Source: Lepidostoma basale (Eukaryota; Arthropoda; Insecta; Trichoptera; Lepidostomatidae). From it: DNA of 64,000 nucleotides. The DNA is taken from NCBI GenBank assembly GCA_022606425.2, contig JAHDVF020000075.1:558001-622000 (forward strand), given 5' to 3'. The notes below the pieces were generated by a model. The model was not told the origin of the DNA and searched no databases. It saw only the letters and a list, made by a program, of their open reading frames with translations. Both the position numbers and the translations under genes were made by a program. Shown in pieces: positions 1-10,734 of this stretch (position 1 is the stretch's first letter; each line of letters begins with the position of its first letter).

Positions 1-740
1 CATATATACTCGTAAATACTCGTAGAATAAACAGTTTCATCAATATGAAAAATCATTTGGGACACTATTAAATTTTATTTTATTCTGTCATTAACGCCGA
101 TGAAACCTGTCACAAAACAACATATTTTAATTTAATAATTCCCTAAATATTTATATTACATAATGTGAGGTACAAACCACCACGAGATTTCACTAAAACA
201 TTGAATTTGTGATTGTGCGTATTCAATTATAAATAATACATTTATTGCTAAATATTAATCTTGGTACATTTCTATTGTTTATCAATGATTTGTGAGGGAT
301 TTGTTTAAATACAAATTCAATTCAATTTTAAATTCAGAATGCTTCGTTCGAATAACGAATTAAAAGCTCACAGCACATATTTGAATGGCTTTCAATTTCA
401 AATGTTACCTTCATCGCAATTGAAAACCAAAACTCGTTAAATTTTCCTTTTATTACCCTTTACGTATTATTAGGTTACGGTATTTTTAGCAAAACTGCTT
501 GCCAAACATTCTCGCGTTTGAACAAACACAAATATTCTCAAATACAAACAATGCTTTCAATTATACATGAAGGATAATGAGCTGAGCTTATAGAATCGCT
601 GGCTGGTTCATTTTTCAAGCGATTTAACTAGTATTTCATTTTAAGCTAAACCAAACAAAAGTAATCATATTTTTTTACTTTAAACGTCTATTTACAAAAA
701 TATTTAATGTTTTCATTCAATAACTAAATATATATTTTTT

Positions 741-823
741 GTGAATTAAAACACTGGTATTTCCACTTTTGAGTTTATTTTTCTCGACATGTTTCGAAGG
801 CGAAGACCTTCATCATCGAGGGA
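741..823 (-). repeat. PLE-like terminal repeat fragment
   Basis: Read on the minus strand it shows GATGATGAAGG, CCTTCGAAACATGTCGAG and then AAAAATAAACTCAAAAGTGG, the recurrent block of one PLE-like family here (also near 6840, 10980, 35150, 45450). GAAGG/CCTTC forms a short stem in front of GAAACATGTC. Confidence 0.55.
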
Positions 824-1080
824 ACTATATAACTTAACCAAAATTATTATAAACTGAGTGCAAGAACCTAGAATTATATTTATATAGAACACGTGTTAGT
901 TAACTTGGCTGGTACTAGGGACATAACAATAGACATATCAATGGGTTAAATTTTGAAAGGATTTTTAGATGGTATTGAGTTGAGGGTGTTTTATTGCTCT
1001 AAAGCTATTGATTAAGTATGGGGACAGTTTATATTTTAAAACAAAACAAATGGATATTGACACAAGTTGGAAAAATAATA

Positions 1081-1596
1081 TAATTATGTAATTGGAAGTA
1101 ACTAACTAACCATCACGCCATTTCCCCGGAGGGGTAGGCAGAGAGGATGGATCGCCACAATGGCTTGTCCTGGCATACCTCTCGTGATTCCTTTACATTC
1201 ATACATTGTACCATGCACGCACGTCGATTATTCCGACTTCGAATGTGGCCGCCTTTTAGTAATTGATTAATTTGGTCATGCCATGTTTTCCTCGGTCGTC
1301 CTCGGCTTCTTTTCCCACTCACTCTGCTTGTGTACAACTTTTTTACCAATCTACTCTCATCCATTCGTTCCATATATCCAAACCATCTCAGGGATCCTTT
1401 TTTAATTTTATTCATGTTGCAGTCATCTGCCTTACATTTCTTTTTTATTTCATCGTTCGGTATTCTATCATACAACGTTTTCCTGCACATTCTTCTTAGT
1501 GATCTCATTTCCACGGCGTGTATCCTGCTTTCATCCCTCTTTTGCCAGCTCCAAGATTCATTTCCAAACATGAGGGTTGGCACTAAAACTCCATTG
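1081..1596 (-). mobile_element. RTE-A LINE, 5'-truncated copy with target-site duplication
   Basis: The 13-bp direct repeat TGGAAAAATAATA lies at 1068-1080 and again at 1597-1609, so the insertion boundaries are seen directly. The element reads on the minus strand and ends in (TTAG)n, visible as actaactaac near 1101-1110. A 156-codon frame (stop at 1113-1115) is open from the first Met at 1583. It carries the RTE-A C-terminus: WSWQKRDESRI, EMRSLRRMCRK, SLRWFGYMERM, GRPRKTWHDQINQL and SILSAYPSGE. This belongs to the subfamily with GKRSRGRPRKTW. It has no upstream reverse transcriptase, so it is a dead 5'-truncated copy. Confidence 0.85.
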
Positions 1597-1976
1597 TGGA
1601 AAAATAATAATATATATATACTATTATATTTTTTAAATGAATGATCTGTATATAATGACTTGAGGTGCAGTGTGGAATATAATCGTGTATCTCATTTAAT
1701 TATTATGAATACGAGTATACAACAGATAGTAGCTATAAACTAATCATAAAATCATACGTATTATACATAGGCACAAGACGAAAAACTGTAACAGATATTA
1801 CAGTCAAGGTTATTATACAAAAGGACTTAAACTTTACAATGATCTGCTAATAGAATTGAAGTGTTTTACAATTAATAAGATTTAAATACATTTGAAAAAA
1901 AAATATTACAGCACGATAGATGTAATCAAAATAAACTAATAACACAAATTTGTTAAGACACTACTAAGTTAAGACT

Positions 1977-2271
1977 AAAGCCAATTAGAGAACAAGTCGC
2001 TAGACGCAAATCGCAGTGGATCGGTCACACTCTGAGACGGAACCCAGCCTGCATCGCTCAGGGTGCACTAGACTGGTCCCCTACGGGGGGAAAGAGAAAG
2101 CGAGGCAGACCTAGAGCCACCTGGAGAAGAACCCTGCAGGACGAGGTTAAAGCAACAGGCCTCACTTGGGGTGATGTTAGGCATCAGGCATGCAATAGAG
2201 TTGGGTGGAGAAGATTCCTTGAGGTCCTATGCACCACGGAGGTGTGACAGGACAAAAAGAAGAAGAAGAAG
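1977..2271 (+). mobile_element. RTE-B LINE, 5'-truncated copy with target-site duplication
   Basis: The perfect 11-bp repeat AAGTTAAGACT lies at 1966-1976 and 2272-2282. The insert holds the RTE-B C-terminus (IREQVARRKSQWIGHTLRR, NPACIAQGALDWS, GKRKRGRPRATWRRTLQDE, WRRFLEVLCTTEV) and ends in GACAGGACAAAAAGAAGAAG, a (GAA)n tail. Truncation at the 5' end and the variable-length duplication fit target-primed reverse transcription. Confidence 0.85.
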
Positions 2272-2409
2272 AAGTTAAGACTTACCCAAAAACAATCATA
2301 ATGGAAGTTGAAACAATCGACGAGCACAGGTGGCACAGAGCACTCGTAGATATATCCTCTCTGTCTACTGCACGTCGAAAATTGTTATATATGGTATCTT
2401 TATTAATTT

Positions 2410-2952
2410 GGAGCAAGTAGATGAGTTCGTGTATTTAGGTAGTATGTTTACAGTGGAGAGGGATATTAAAAGAAGGGTTGGGGCAGGCAACAAAGTGAAT
2501 GGTGCACTTAGAGTTGTCATCGCAAACAAAAACCTATCCAGAAAAGCTAAAATGGCAGTGCACAATGGTATTCTTCTACCGACCCCTATGTATGGAAGCG
2601 AACCATGGAGCTGGCAAAAGATGAAAGTATAATAAGTGCAGTAGAATTTAAATCTCTTAGACGAATCTGTGGATACTCTGTGTATGATAGAGTGTCGAAT
2701 GAAAATATAAGAAGTGAATGCGGTGCGAATGATGGTGTTATGAACAAAATAATGAAAGGCTCATTAAGATGGTTTGGACACATGGAAACAATGAATGAAG
2801 AAAGAATGGTAAAAAAAATATACGTAAACGATGTAAATGGAACCAGAAATAGAGAGCGATGTATGAATATGTCAGGAAAGAAATGTGTGGCAGTCCATTA
2901 TTTCTGCCTACCCCTTTTGGAAGACGGCGTGATGGTTAGTTAATTAGTTTAG
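2410..2952 (+). mobile_element. RTE-A fragment, frameshifted and internally deleted
   Basis: Two frames carry it: QVDEFVYLGSMFTVERDIKRR to PTPMYGSEPWSWQK (to about 2630), then SAVEFKSLRRICGYSVYDRVS to VNGTRNRERCMNMSGKK. The break is near 2620. A deletion near 2850 removes the GRPRKTW...RRACM block. A short (TTAG)n tail follows from about 2934. Confidence 0.75.
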
Positions 2953-3231
2953 TATCGTTAGTAATAATAGTAATAATTTATCATCCAGCCACGGGAAACA
3001 TTCTGCTGAAACAGAGGGTTGGAAAGATATGTGAACTCAGAAATGCTTTTGAAATATCCAAATGCGAAATGCGCTGGATTTACTTTGAATTGGAAATATG
3101 TGAATTGGAAATGATGCATAGACAGCAGACATATCTAGAGCGAACTAACCCTTTCAGCAAATGCACTAGAAATTTGAAATTCAAACTGAGGATTTGTAAA
3201 AAAATATGTATTATATTTATATGCTAAATAT

Positions 3232-3625
3232 ATTACTAACTAACTAACTAACGATCACGCCATCTCATTGAATTAGTAGGCATAAATAATGGACAAACAC
3301 GCTTTTTTTTCCTGGCATACTTCTCAATTCGCTTCCTCAACATTTATACATATGTGTCATGCACGCACGTCGATTTATCTGACTCGTCACGTGGCCGACA
3401 TTCAATATTTGATTTATATGATCTTGTCACGTTTTCCTCGGTCTTCCTCTATTTATAGTTCCATTTACATCGTTAACATATATTATTTTTACCATTATCT
3501 CTTCATTCATTATTTCCATGTGTCCAAACCATATGAGTGGACCTTTCATTGTTTTGATCATAACACATTCATTCGCTTCTTATATTTTCATTCGACAATC
3601 TACCATTCACAGATTTTCCACACAA
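3232..3625 (-). mobile_element. RTE-A fragment, strongly decayed
   Basis: The tail actaactaactaac at 3235-3251 is followed by a degenerate terminus (gatcacgccatctc...). Blocks equivalent to CMTRCMN, RGRPRKT and the NGxRNR region are recognisable by comparison with the copy at 19021. Confidence 0.65.
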
Positions 3626-3640
3626 GATATAATAACTAAC

Positions 3641-3771
3641 TACCCATCACACCGCGTCTCCCGCGGGGCGAAAAAAGAAGGATGGAGTGCCGCATCAGTA
3701 AAAGTGTGACAGTCCATTCTTTCTGCCTTCCCTTTCGGGGAGACGGCGTGATGGTTAGTTAGTTAGTTAGT
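3641..3771 (+). mobile_element. N element (non-autonomous, RTE-A-derived), 5'-truncated
   Basis: Begins with CCCATCACACCGCGTCTCCC and ends with GGGGAGACGGCGTGATGG plus (TTAG)n. Its two ends resemble each other in inverse orientation. The last 45 bp or so equal the 3' end of RTE-A. It abuts, tail to tail, the minus-strand RTE-A copy that starts at about 3773. Confidence 0.75.
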
Positions 3772-3772
3772 T

Positions 3773-4138
3773 TACTAACTAACCATCCCGCCCTCTCTCC
3801 GAAGGGGTAGGCCGAATGAATAGACTGCCACACTTTGCTTTCCTGAAATATTTCTCTCGCTTCCTCAACATTCCTACATCGTGTCATACACGCGCGTTGA
3901 TTTCTCCGACACCTCACGGGGTCGACATTCTATATTTGATTTATTTGATCTTGCCACCTTTTCCTCGGTCTTCCCCTATTTCTAGTTCCATTTACATCGT
4001 TTACGTATACTTTTTTACCATTCTCTCTTAATTCATTATTTCCATGTGTCCAAATCATGTTCCTTTCATTAATTTGTTCACAACATTTTCATTCGCACTG
4101 CATTCGCTTCTTTTTCATTCGACAATCTAGTTTCTTTT
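3773..4138 (-). mobile_element. RTE-A fragment
   Basis: The tail (actaactaac) touches the TTAG tail of the N copy at 3771. Decayed minus-strand coding sequence equivalent to SAYPxGE, CMTRCMN, RGRPRKT and the SECGAN region can be followed to about 4138. Confidence 0.65.
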
Positions 4139-4465
4139 TTTTATTTTACATGATAACAATATAATAATATAAAAAAAAGTTTATTATCTGCACTTGTCAC
4201 ACTAATCATGGCCTGTATCGTGACAACTACATAACAGAGCATGTTAATGGAATTGTTAGTAACATAGCGGTTTGTTAGTATTTGTATTTATATGCTGACA
4301 TTGGTAAGTGACTTATCGTAACATGATGATATAATTAAGATTGTATGCTAGGAAAGTTTTTATAAAAAATTAACATACTAGGATAGGAAATCTCTTCTAA
4401 ATCTAATAGAAAAAAAGGATTTTCGTATACTCGTATACAGATTTCCCACACATGATATAAAATGT

Positions 4466-4755
4466 ATGATAAAATACCTTGGGTCACTAAGATGGTTTGG
4501 ACATATGGAACTAATGGATGAGGGAAGAATGGTTAAAAAGATATATACAAGTAGTGTGAATGGAAAAAGAAGTCGAGGAAAACTAAGGAAGACATGGCAT
4601 GACCAAATTAATAAATTACTGAAAGGATGCCATGTTCGAAGTAGGAACAATCGACGAGCGTGCATGTCACGATGTGTGAACATAGAAGAGGCGCAAGAGT
4701 TATAACAATGTGGCGATCCATCCTCTCTGCCTACCCCTCCAGGGAAACTCATTAA
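4466..4755 (+). mobile_element. RTE-A fragment (GKRSRG subfamily)
   Basis: Encodes GSLRWFGHMELMDEGRMVKK, SSVNGKRSRGKLRKTWHDQI, RSRNNRRACMSRCVNIEEAQ, then a frameshift before the terminal LSAYPSRE block at 4728-4750. Confidence 0.75.
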
Positions 4756-4756
4756 G

Positions 4757-4874
4757 TATAAAATACTTAATGATGAAGTAAGAAAGCGTCAGGAAAGAAA
4801 ATTGTGGCAGTCCATTTTTTTCACCACTTCGGGGAGACGGTGTGATGATTAGTTAGTTAGTTAGTTAGTTAGTT
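4757..4874 (+). mobile_element. RTE-A 3' end fragment with long (TTAG)n tail
   Basis: Contains the VWQSI terminus, GGGGAGACGGTGTGATGATT and about six TTAG units (4848-4874). It directly follows the previous copy, so two copies lie in tandem or one copy was internally rearranged. Confidence 0.65.
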
Positions 4875-5674
4875 GTTCTATCATAAAAACATTGTGTCTA
4901 TTTTGTGTCCTATTAAAACTGCATCCTCTTTAGCATTCTCAGCCTATAGCTGGGATAATGAGTATTGATTATTGAAGTACCCTGAACATAACCCAGTTTG
5001 CTGCCGTTTCCTAGAACACGTTCACCCCAGCCCCGCTAGGAGGCATATGCGGCCAGTCGCGCAGTCTAGCCACACGGTGAATTATTTAAATCTCGGGTAC
5101 AAAATTGGCATTATACGAGTACATAGAGTCTCATCCGATTTCTCGACTACAGAACACTCCCATACAGAATACACTGACAGGCAAATGCATATACACTGAA
5201 AAAGTAGGCGAAATGGATAAATCCTATTTTATAATAAAACAAATAATACTGTTGTTTTTTTTAATTTTACAGTTAATAATGTTGAAGTATCATAGTGTGT
5301 CGGCCAAACCAATAAACTATTAAATTAATTAAAACGAAACAAAATGCAAATTCAACATTTTTTACATCAAATAAAAACACAAACAAATCAATGTTCTTAT
5401 AGGAGGGATGAGCCTGGTGTTATGATATCAAAATTTAAATATTCAGCTTCAATTTAGTTGAACCATCTCGTGGACTTCCATTTACATCTCATGCACCCCC
5501 TTTTTTTTCAACTATCGTAGACCCCTTGCAAGTTGAAATCGACCCCTGGAGGTCAATATAGACAACTTTGGAAAACACTGGTTTACACCTTCAACATCGG
5601 GATGATGATATAAACACTTAATATTTATCAAAATGAAATTGTCTGTTTTCTAGAAGCTTTATTCTAATTTATGA

Positions 5675-5730
5675 GAATGACATGTTTTGCCTTTCTCAGG
5701 CATTATAAAATTTTCAAAAAACATTGAATA
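5675..5730 (-). repeat. PLE-like terminal repeat scrap
   Basis: The + strand block tttatgagaatgacatgttttgcctttctcaggcatt matches the GCC(T)TTAGAAGGGC-GAAACATGTC family seen intact at 61915-62010. Confidence 0.45.
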
Positions 5731-5751
5731 ATACATAATAAAATATAATTA

Positions 5752-6040
5752 ATTAACTAACTTACTAACTAACCATCACGCTGTCTCCCCGAAAGGGTAG
5801 GCAGAAAGAATGGACTGCCACACTTTAATCGATGCGGCATTCCATCCTTCTCTTTTCGCCCTCGCGAGAGACGTGGTGCGATGGGTTGGGAACCTCATCG
5901 CCACCAATAGGCATCTCCCGCCCACATCGACCGTTCAACGTCTACATAATTAATCTTAAACAAATAATATAATATACAATGATATAAAATAAAATAACAA
6001 AGAAAAATAATTTAACACACATTGTTCTTTTAGATTGGTG
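5752..6040 (-). mobile_element. N element, left arm of a large foldback
   Basis: Reads on the minus strand: the AACTAAC tail at 5752-5772, then the RTE-A-like 3' end, then the inverted partner ending gtggtgcgatgggttg, then an AT-rich 5' segment. The whole segment, including AT-rich sequence beyond the usual element, is repeated in inverse orientation at 6073-6382. Confidence 0.7.
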
Positions 6041-6072
6041 AATTCGTGGAACATAAAATAAATGGACAATAT

Positions 6073-6382
6073 GTGCACCATCTAAAAAGAACATTTTGTG
6101 TTAAATTATTTTTATTTTGTTATTTTATTTTATATCATTGTATTTTATATTATTTGTTTTAGATTTATTTTGTGGGTGTTGAAAGTGGGTGGGTGTTATC
6201 GATCGAAGTGTGCGCGGGAGATGCCTATTGGTGGCGATGAGGTTCGCAACCCATCACACCGCGTCTTCCGCGGGGCGAAAAGAGAAGGATGGAGTGCCGC
6301 ATCAGTAAAAGTGTGACAGTCCATTCTTTCTGCCTACCCTTTCGGGGAGACGGCGTGATGGTTAGTTTAGTTTAGTTTAGTT
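6073..6382 (+). mobile_element. N element, right arm of the foldback
   Basis: Plus-strand copy: AT-rich 5' part, GGGAGATGCCTATTGGTGGC, CCCATCACACCGCGTC, the RTE-A-like 3' end, and a (TTTAG)n-like tail. About 32 bp separate it from the inverted left arm. The block TTGTTCTTTTAGATGGTGCAC just past its tail (6383-6403) recurs inverted at its 5' edge and, in variant form, near 6023. Confidence 0.7.
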
Positions 6383-6829
6383 TTGTTCTTTTAGATGGTG
6401 CACTTGTCGTTAGCTGGACGATCCGGACATTTAATTTCTATTCCACGTTATCCACTGTTTTGTTTTTTAAATTAACTGTAATTAGGCACTTAAAATAATC
6501 CAATACCAGGAAACACTTGCTCAACTAACAATTAATCATCATCATTGCTCAACTAACAATTAATCCACTGATTTTATCAATAAAAGTAAACATTTTTGAC
6601 TTCAATATATCTAATTGAAATGAAGTGTCCTTGTTCCTTACAGCAACTCCATAATTACATTTTATTGTTATAATTTATTAAAATTAATATATGAAGCAAA
6701 AGGCACAAGACAGCGATATGGGGGAGGCCTATGTCCATCAGTGGACGACAACGGTTGTTTAAGTAAGTAAGTAAGTAATATATTATTATATTAATAATAT
6801 ATTAATGTATTAATATTATTGGGTTTATA

Positions 6830-6962
6830 TCGTTCTCTCGATAATGAAGGTGTAAGCCTTCGAAACATGTCGAGAAAAATAAACTCAAAAGTTGAAAAAA
6901 CAGTATTTTAATTCATAAAAATTCGTCATTATGGAATTCCACAGTGTTAACGCCTTAAGTTT
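6830..6962 (+). repeat. PLE-like terminal repeat with its end extension
   Basis: Contains ATAATGAAGGTG, CCTTCGAAACATGTCGAG and AAAAATAAACTC, then the extension GGAATTCCACAGTGTTAACG near 6933-6952 that ends other copies of this family (11090, 30200, 37120, 45370). TTCTC at 6833 can pair with GAGAA after GAAACATGTC. Confidence 0.55.
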
Positions 6963-7232
6963 ATCTAAAAGTAATATATTAATATTTTACTGTAACACCT
7001 AATGATGTCAACATAGGTTGATGAAACAGCTGTCGCGTAAAATAAAATACAATGTGATACAAAAACAAAGTTATTTAATTTAACAGTTTTAAAATTATTT
7101 TTTTTGTCTATGGATCTATTTACAAGTAAGAACCATAGACTGCTTTTTGGATTTTCACCATTTGTGGGTGTTTTGTCTCGAGTAAATGTAGTCGGTCGTA
7201 CGTTATAAGGGTGTTTGTCCATGGCTGAGTGT

Positions 7233-7456
7233 AAAGGCAGAAACATACTATTAACACGCGACGTGGCGTGTTTACTCCCACCACCGGCAACACGTCGATC
7301 TAGCTCATCTGGATCGGGTGGCGTGTGCGCGCATGGCGTCGCGTCGGGTGTTCGTAGTGTGATTCTGTCCATAGAAAACAATACAGTTTGATTCGACTCA
7401 ACACGCATCACGTGGCATCGGGTGGCGTGGTGTGTTAATAGTATATTTCTGCCTTT
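7233..7456. mobile_element. MITE candidate with about 24-bp terminal inverted repeats
   Basis: The left end AAAGGCAGAAACATACTATT continues AACAC; the right end GTGTTAATAGTATATTTCTG continues CCTTT. These are inverted repeats with one visible mismatch. The interior is GC-rich (CGTGGCG, GGCGTCGCGTCGGGTG) and has no credible ORF. I could not see a convincing target duplication, so the superfamily is open. Confidence 0.6.
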
Positions 7457-8239
7457 ATCGTATGTTTTAAATGTTAAAATTAACATCTATGTATGTATGT
7501 GTCTTATAATTATTTGTAATTAGTGTGAGATGGTAAATATATTACGAATAAATTTGTTGAATATGGTCAAGATATACCCAACACGCATATACTGCAATAA
7601 TATACTGCAACAGGGACAAATAAAGTGTCACATTTTTCTTCACGATCGTGGTGGCAATAATCAATTGTAATGAATGTTGACATTATACGTAGTAGATTAT
7701 TTCAATATATACTCACATAAAATGGAGAAACAATTTCACAACACTTACTAACTTCAGTAGTACTCAATATAATAGTATTAATTAAGTATTACATGATAAC
7801 CTGTTATACGTATAGTTGACAGTGAAACAAACCAAAACTAACAGTTAAAAGTACGGAGGAAAATATCCAACTGCGTACTGTTCAAGTCCATAGACAAAAA
7901 ATGGTCGGTTCCATGTTTTGCTTTCATTTTGATTGGTCGATACAGGAAAATTGCACAACATTGTGAAATATTAATTACTAGAAATCAAATTGGTTTTAAA
8001 AATCATAAAATGTTCGTAGACACGTCGTGCCAACAATACGGCGTAATAGATATTTTTTCCATCAAGAATTCAAACAACCACGTGTTCTGGATTGTTTTCT
8101 TCAACTGACAGACGAAATTCTATGGTTGCAAAAACTGTTCACACAACAGGTAATTTTCATTTTTATTGTGACATAATACCTTCTTGCTTTAAAACTTGTG
8201 GTACTGATGTGTATTTATTGTTTATTGAATAAGGATATA

Positions 8240-8637
8240 GAATTATTGAAGGCTAATTGACACTGTTGAATTCCATAGTAATATACTTAGGAAATTGAAA
8301 ATAACTTTGTTTAATCCACTAAATATTAAAAAACACGACGTGTTTCCGAGGATACCTCCATCTTCAGGTGTAAAAATATAATCAAAACGAAACAAAGAAA
8401 GACTAATATGGAAACACATTTAAAATTCGATACAATAATTCAAATTTAAAAATTAATTTTTAAATTAGAATTATTGTATCGAATTTTAAATGCGTTTTTA
8501 TACTAGTCTTTCTTTGTTTACTTTTTATTATATTTTTACACCTGAAAATGGAGGAATTCTCCGAAACATAACGTGTTTTTTAATATTTTTTTCATTATAA
8601 TATTTTATTAAACAAAGTTATTTTCAATTTCCTAAGT
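8240..8637. mobile_element. PLE-like foldback element with 11-bp target-site duplication
   Basis: ATAAGGATATA lies at 8229-8239 and 8638-8648. The inserted 398 bp are a near-perfect hairpin of about 175-bp arms (8283-8455 against 8465-8637) plus a roughly 43-bp extension on the left only. Each arm holds the motif CTGAAGATGGAGG ... CC(T)C(G)GAAACA: minus strand at 8332-8373, plus strand at 8541-8575. Inverted terminal repeats with a one-sided short extension are characteristic of Penelope-like elements. No coding sequence is present. Confidence 0.75.
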
Positions 8638-8895
8638 ATAAGGATATAAACCAACATAATAAGTACCATAATTAAAGCAAACTGAAAAACAGAAACATGT
8701 ATTATTCAAAATCCTTTTGATAAAACTTTTCTAGACAGGTAAAATTTATTTTAATTCACCAATCATGATTATGTTTTCAAAATACAGTAAAAACATTGGA
8801 AAATTCTTTCGTAAAAAATGGTATATTTGTTAAACATGTGTAATTTGATGAAAAATCTATGTTATTTGAAACAACTATACGAGTATACACAACAA

Positions 8896-9490
8896 AACAA
8901 CATCAACAATAAACCATCACTCCGTTTCCCCGCAAGGGTAGGCAGAGAGAATGGACTGCCACACTTCTCTATCCTGACACACCAATCTAGCTTCCTCCAC
9001 ATTCATATAACGAGTCATACACCCACGTCGATTCTTCCGACTTCTAACATGATCAACCTTTAAAATTTGATTAATTCGTTCATGCCATGTTTTCCTTGGT
9101 CTACTTCGACTCCGTACTTCATTTACATCGTCAATGTATACTTTCTTAACCATTCTTTCTCCATTCATGCACTCCATATGTCCGAACCAACGCGGTGATC
9201 CTTTCATAATACCTTCTTCCGCTCTACATTATTTTCTTATATCAGCATTTGAAATTGTGTCGTACATTGTTCTACCACACATACGTCTTTGGGACCTCAT
9301 CTCGGCTTCATTTATTCTGCTCTCATCCTTATTTTGCCAGTTCCATGCTTCGCTTCCATATATAAGGGTTGGGACCAGATCTCCATTGTGAACGGCCATT
9401 TTTGCTTTCATTGTTATTTTTTGATACCAATAACTATTTTTAAAGCTCCATGCACTTTGTTACCCGCACCTACCGTTCTTTCGACGTCAC
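8896..9490 (-). mobile_element. RTE-A, GTT-tailed subfamily, frameshifted
   Basis: The 3' end abuts acaacatcaacaataaacc, a GTT-rich tail, instead of TTAG. Two minus-strand frames together give MKAKMAVHNGDLVPTLIYGS, EAWNWQNKDESRI, MCGRTMYDTISNADIRK, then GSPRWFGHMECM, KTWHERINQI and SILSAYPCGE. The frame breaks near 9215. YPCGE and MCGRTMYD are shared with the copies at 52005 and 61012. Confidence 0.8.
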
Positions 9491-9544
9491 TATTTAACCA
9501 CATAACGTGGTTAAATACAAAGTGTTTTATTATTATAGATCTAT

Positions 9545-9870
9545 AAAATGAAATAGCAATCTCGGAGGTAACGCTGATTGCTCACTCACTCCCTGCCTTC
9601 CTTACTAGTCGCAAGCGCTCGATCAAGTGGAACTAATTAATTGGAGACTCTTTGTTAGCAGTTAGCCCGGCTGTTGCCAGGCCAGCGGCTACCTGTTACT
9701 CTGCCACACCTGCAACATGAGCTCCAGACATGCAACCTGTCTGCTGACTAATGGCCCTGGAATACAACTCCACTATCTAATGTCGCTTGACTCTAATTGT
9801 ACTTTTATTAATTCCGTTTACCCGACATAAAATAAACAAAGCAAGATTTAGATACAAAAGTTAAGTGTAT
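9545..9870. repeat. Unclassified GC-balanced stretch
   Basis: The base composition differs from its AT-rich flanks. It holds no ORF of note and no tail or terminal repeat that I can recognise. Confidence 0.3.
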
Positions 9871-9957
9871 TTTTTGCTGGTACTTGGGATGCCACTGGGC
9901 CTTTAATATGCTAGTTTCCCGTTGCTTTCCACATATATTTGAAGGTCTTTAATGGTT

Positions 9958-10421
9958 TTCTTATGCCGACCCTTATGTATGGAAGTGAAGCATGGAACTG
10001 GCAAAAGAAGGATGAAAGTACTAGGGTCATTCATAAAATAAGGTTCCCATATTTTTTTTAAATATACATATAGCTTTATTGTTTTCATTAGCATTATACG
10101 AGTACATCATTTTAAAACTTAAATCTTACTCTATTTTTCTACATAATCGCCGTTTCTGTCTAAACACTTTTGCAGACGATGGTCTAACTTTTGTATCCCC
10201 AAGTCATAAAATTCTGCCGCCATTCCTCTGAGAAATCGAATAACCTCTTCCTTGACTCTTGAGTATGGAAGCGCATTCCACCCAAGTGTTCCATTAATTT
10301 TGGGAATAAGTGGTAATCACTAGGGGCTAGGTCCGGACTGTAGGGCAGAGCAGTGTGGCATTCCATTGTTTCTGCCTACCCTTCCGGGGAGACGGCGTGA
10401 TGGTTAGTTAGTTAGTTAGTT
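9958..10421 (+). mobile_element. RTE-A copy interrupted by a mariner fragment
   Basis: Left part (9958-10021): MYGSEAWNWQKKDES. Right part (10351-10421): VWHSIVSAYP, then GGGGAGACGGCGTGATGG and (TTAG)n. The coding segment between them (about 110 codons) is missing, so the host copy lost sequence besides receiving the insertion. Its tail meets the tail of the N copy at 10422 head-on. Confidence 0.75.
10024..10350 (-). mobile_element. Mariner-type transposase, C-terminal fragment
   Basis: The minus strand encodes LPYSPDLAPSDYHLFPKLME then HLGGMRFH, the third catalytic Asp region (SPDLAPSDYHLF) of DD34D mariner transposases, followed by decayed C-terminal residues. The + strand left boundary shows TA (10022-10023) followed by GGGTCATTCATAAAATAAGG, consistent with a terminal repeat next to a TA target. 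The right end is truncated into RTE-A sequence. Confidence 0.75.
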
Positions 10422-10598
10422 TAACTAACTAACTAACTAACTTACCATCACGCCGTCTCCCCGAAAGGGTAGGCAGAAAGAATGGACTGTCACATTTTAA
10501 CCGATGTGGCACTCCATCCTTCTATTTTCGCTCCGCGGGAGACGCGGTGTGATGGGTTGCGAACCTCATCGCCACCAATAGGCATCTCCCGGTTATTT
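10422..10598 (-). mobile_element. N element, minus strand
   Basis: AACTAACTAAC tail, CATCACGCCGTCTCCCCGAA, tcacattttaaccgatgtggcac, then GCGGGAGACGCGGTGTGATGG and gcatctcccgg. Truncated just after GGCATCTCCC compared with the copy at 16115. Confidence 0.75.
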
Positions 10599-10734
10599 GA
10601 ATTAAATTATGATGCTCTCGGCCCTACATCCCGGTATGGGACTTGGCCTCCTTCACTGGCTTCTGTCCCTGGCCATCTCTCTCCAACCCAAAAACTCCTT
10701 GAACCCAGTCATACTGTATATAATTTTTTAGATA

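Noticed and set aside
4848..4874. (TTAG)n tracts as telomeric repeats
   Set aside because: The insect telomere unit is TTAGG; here the unit is 4 bp, short, and always attached to the coding end of RTE-A or N.
6965..7486. 173-codon minus-strand frame
   Set aside because: It crosses the MITE candidate and AT-rich flanks, shows no domain, and its openness comes from the GC-rich core.
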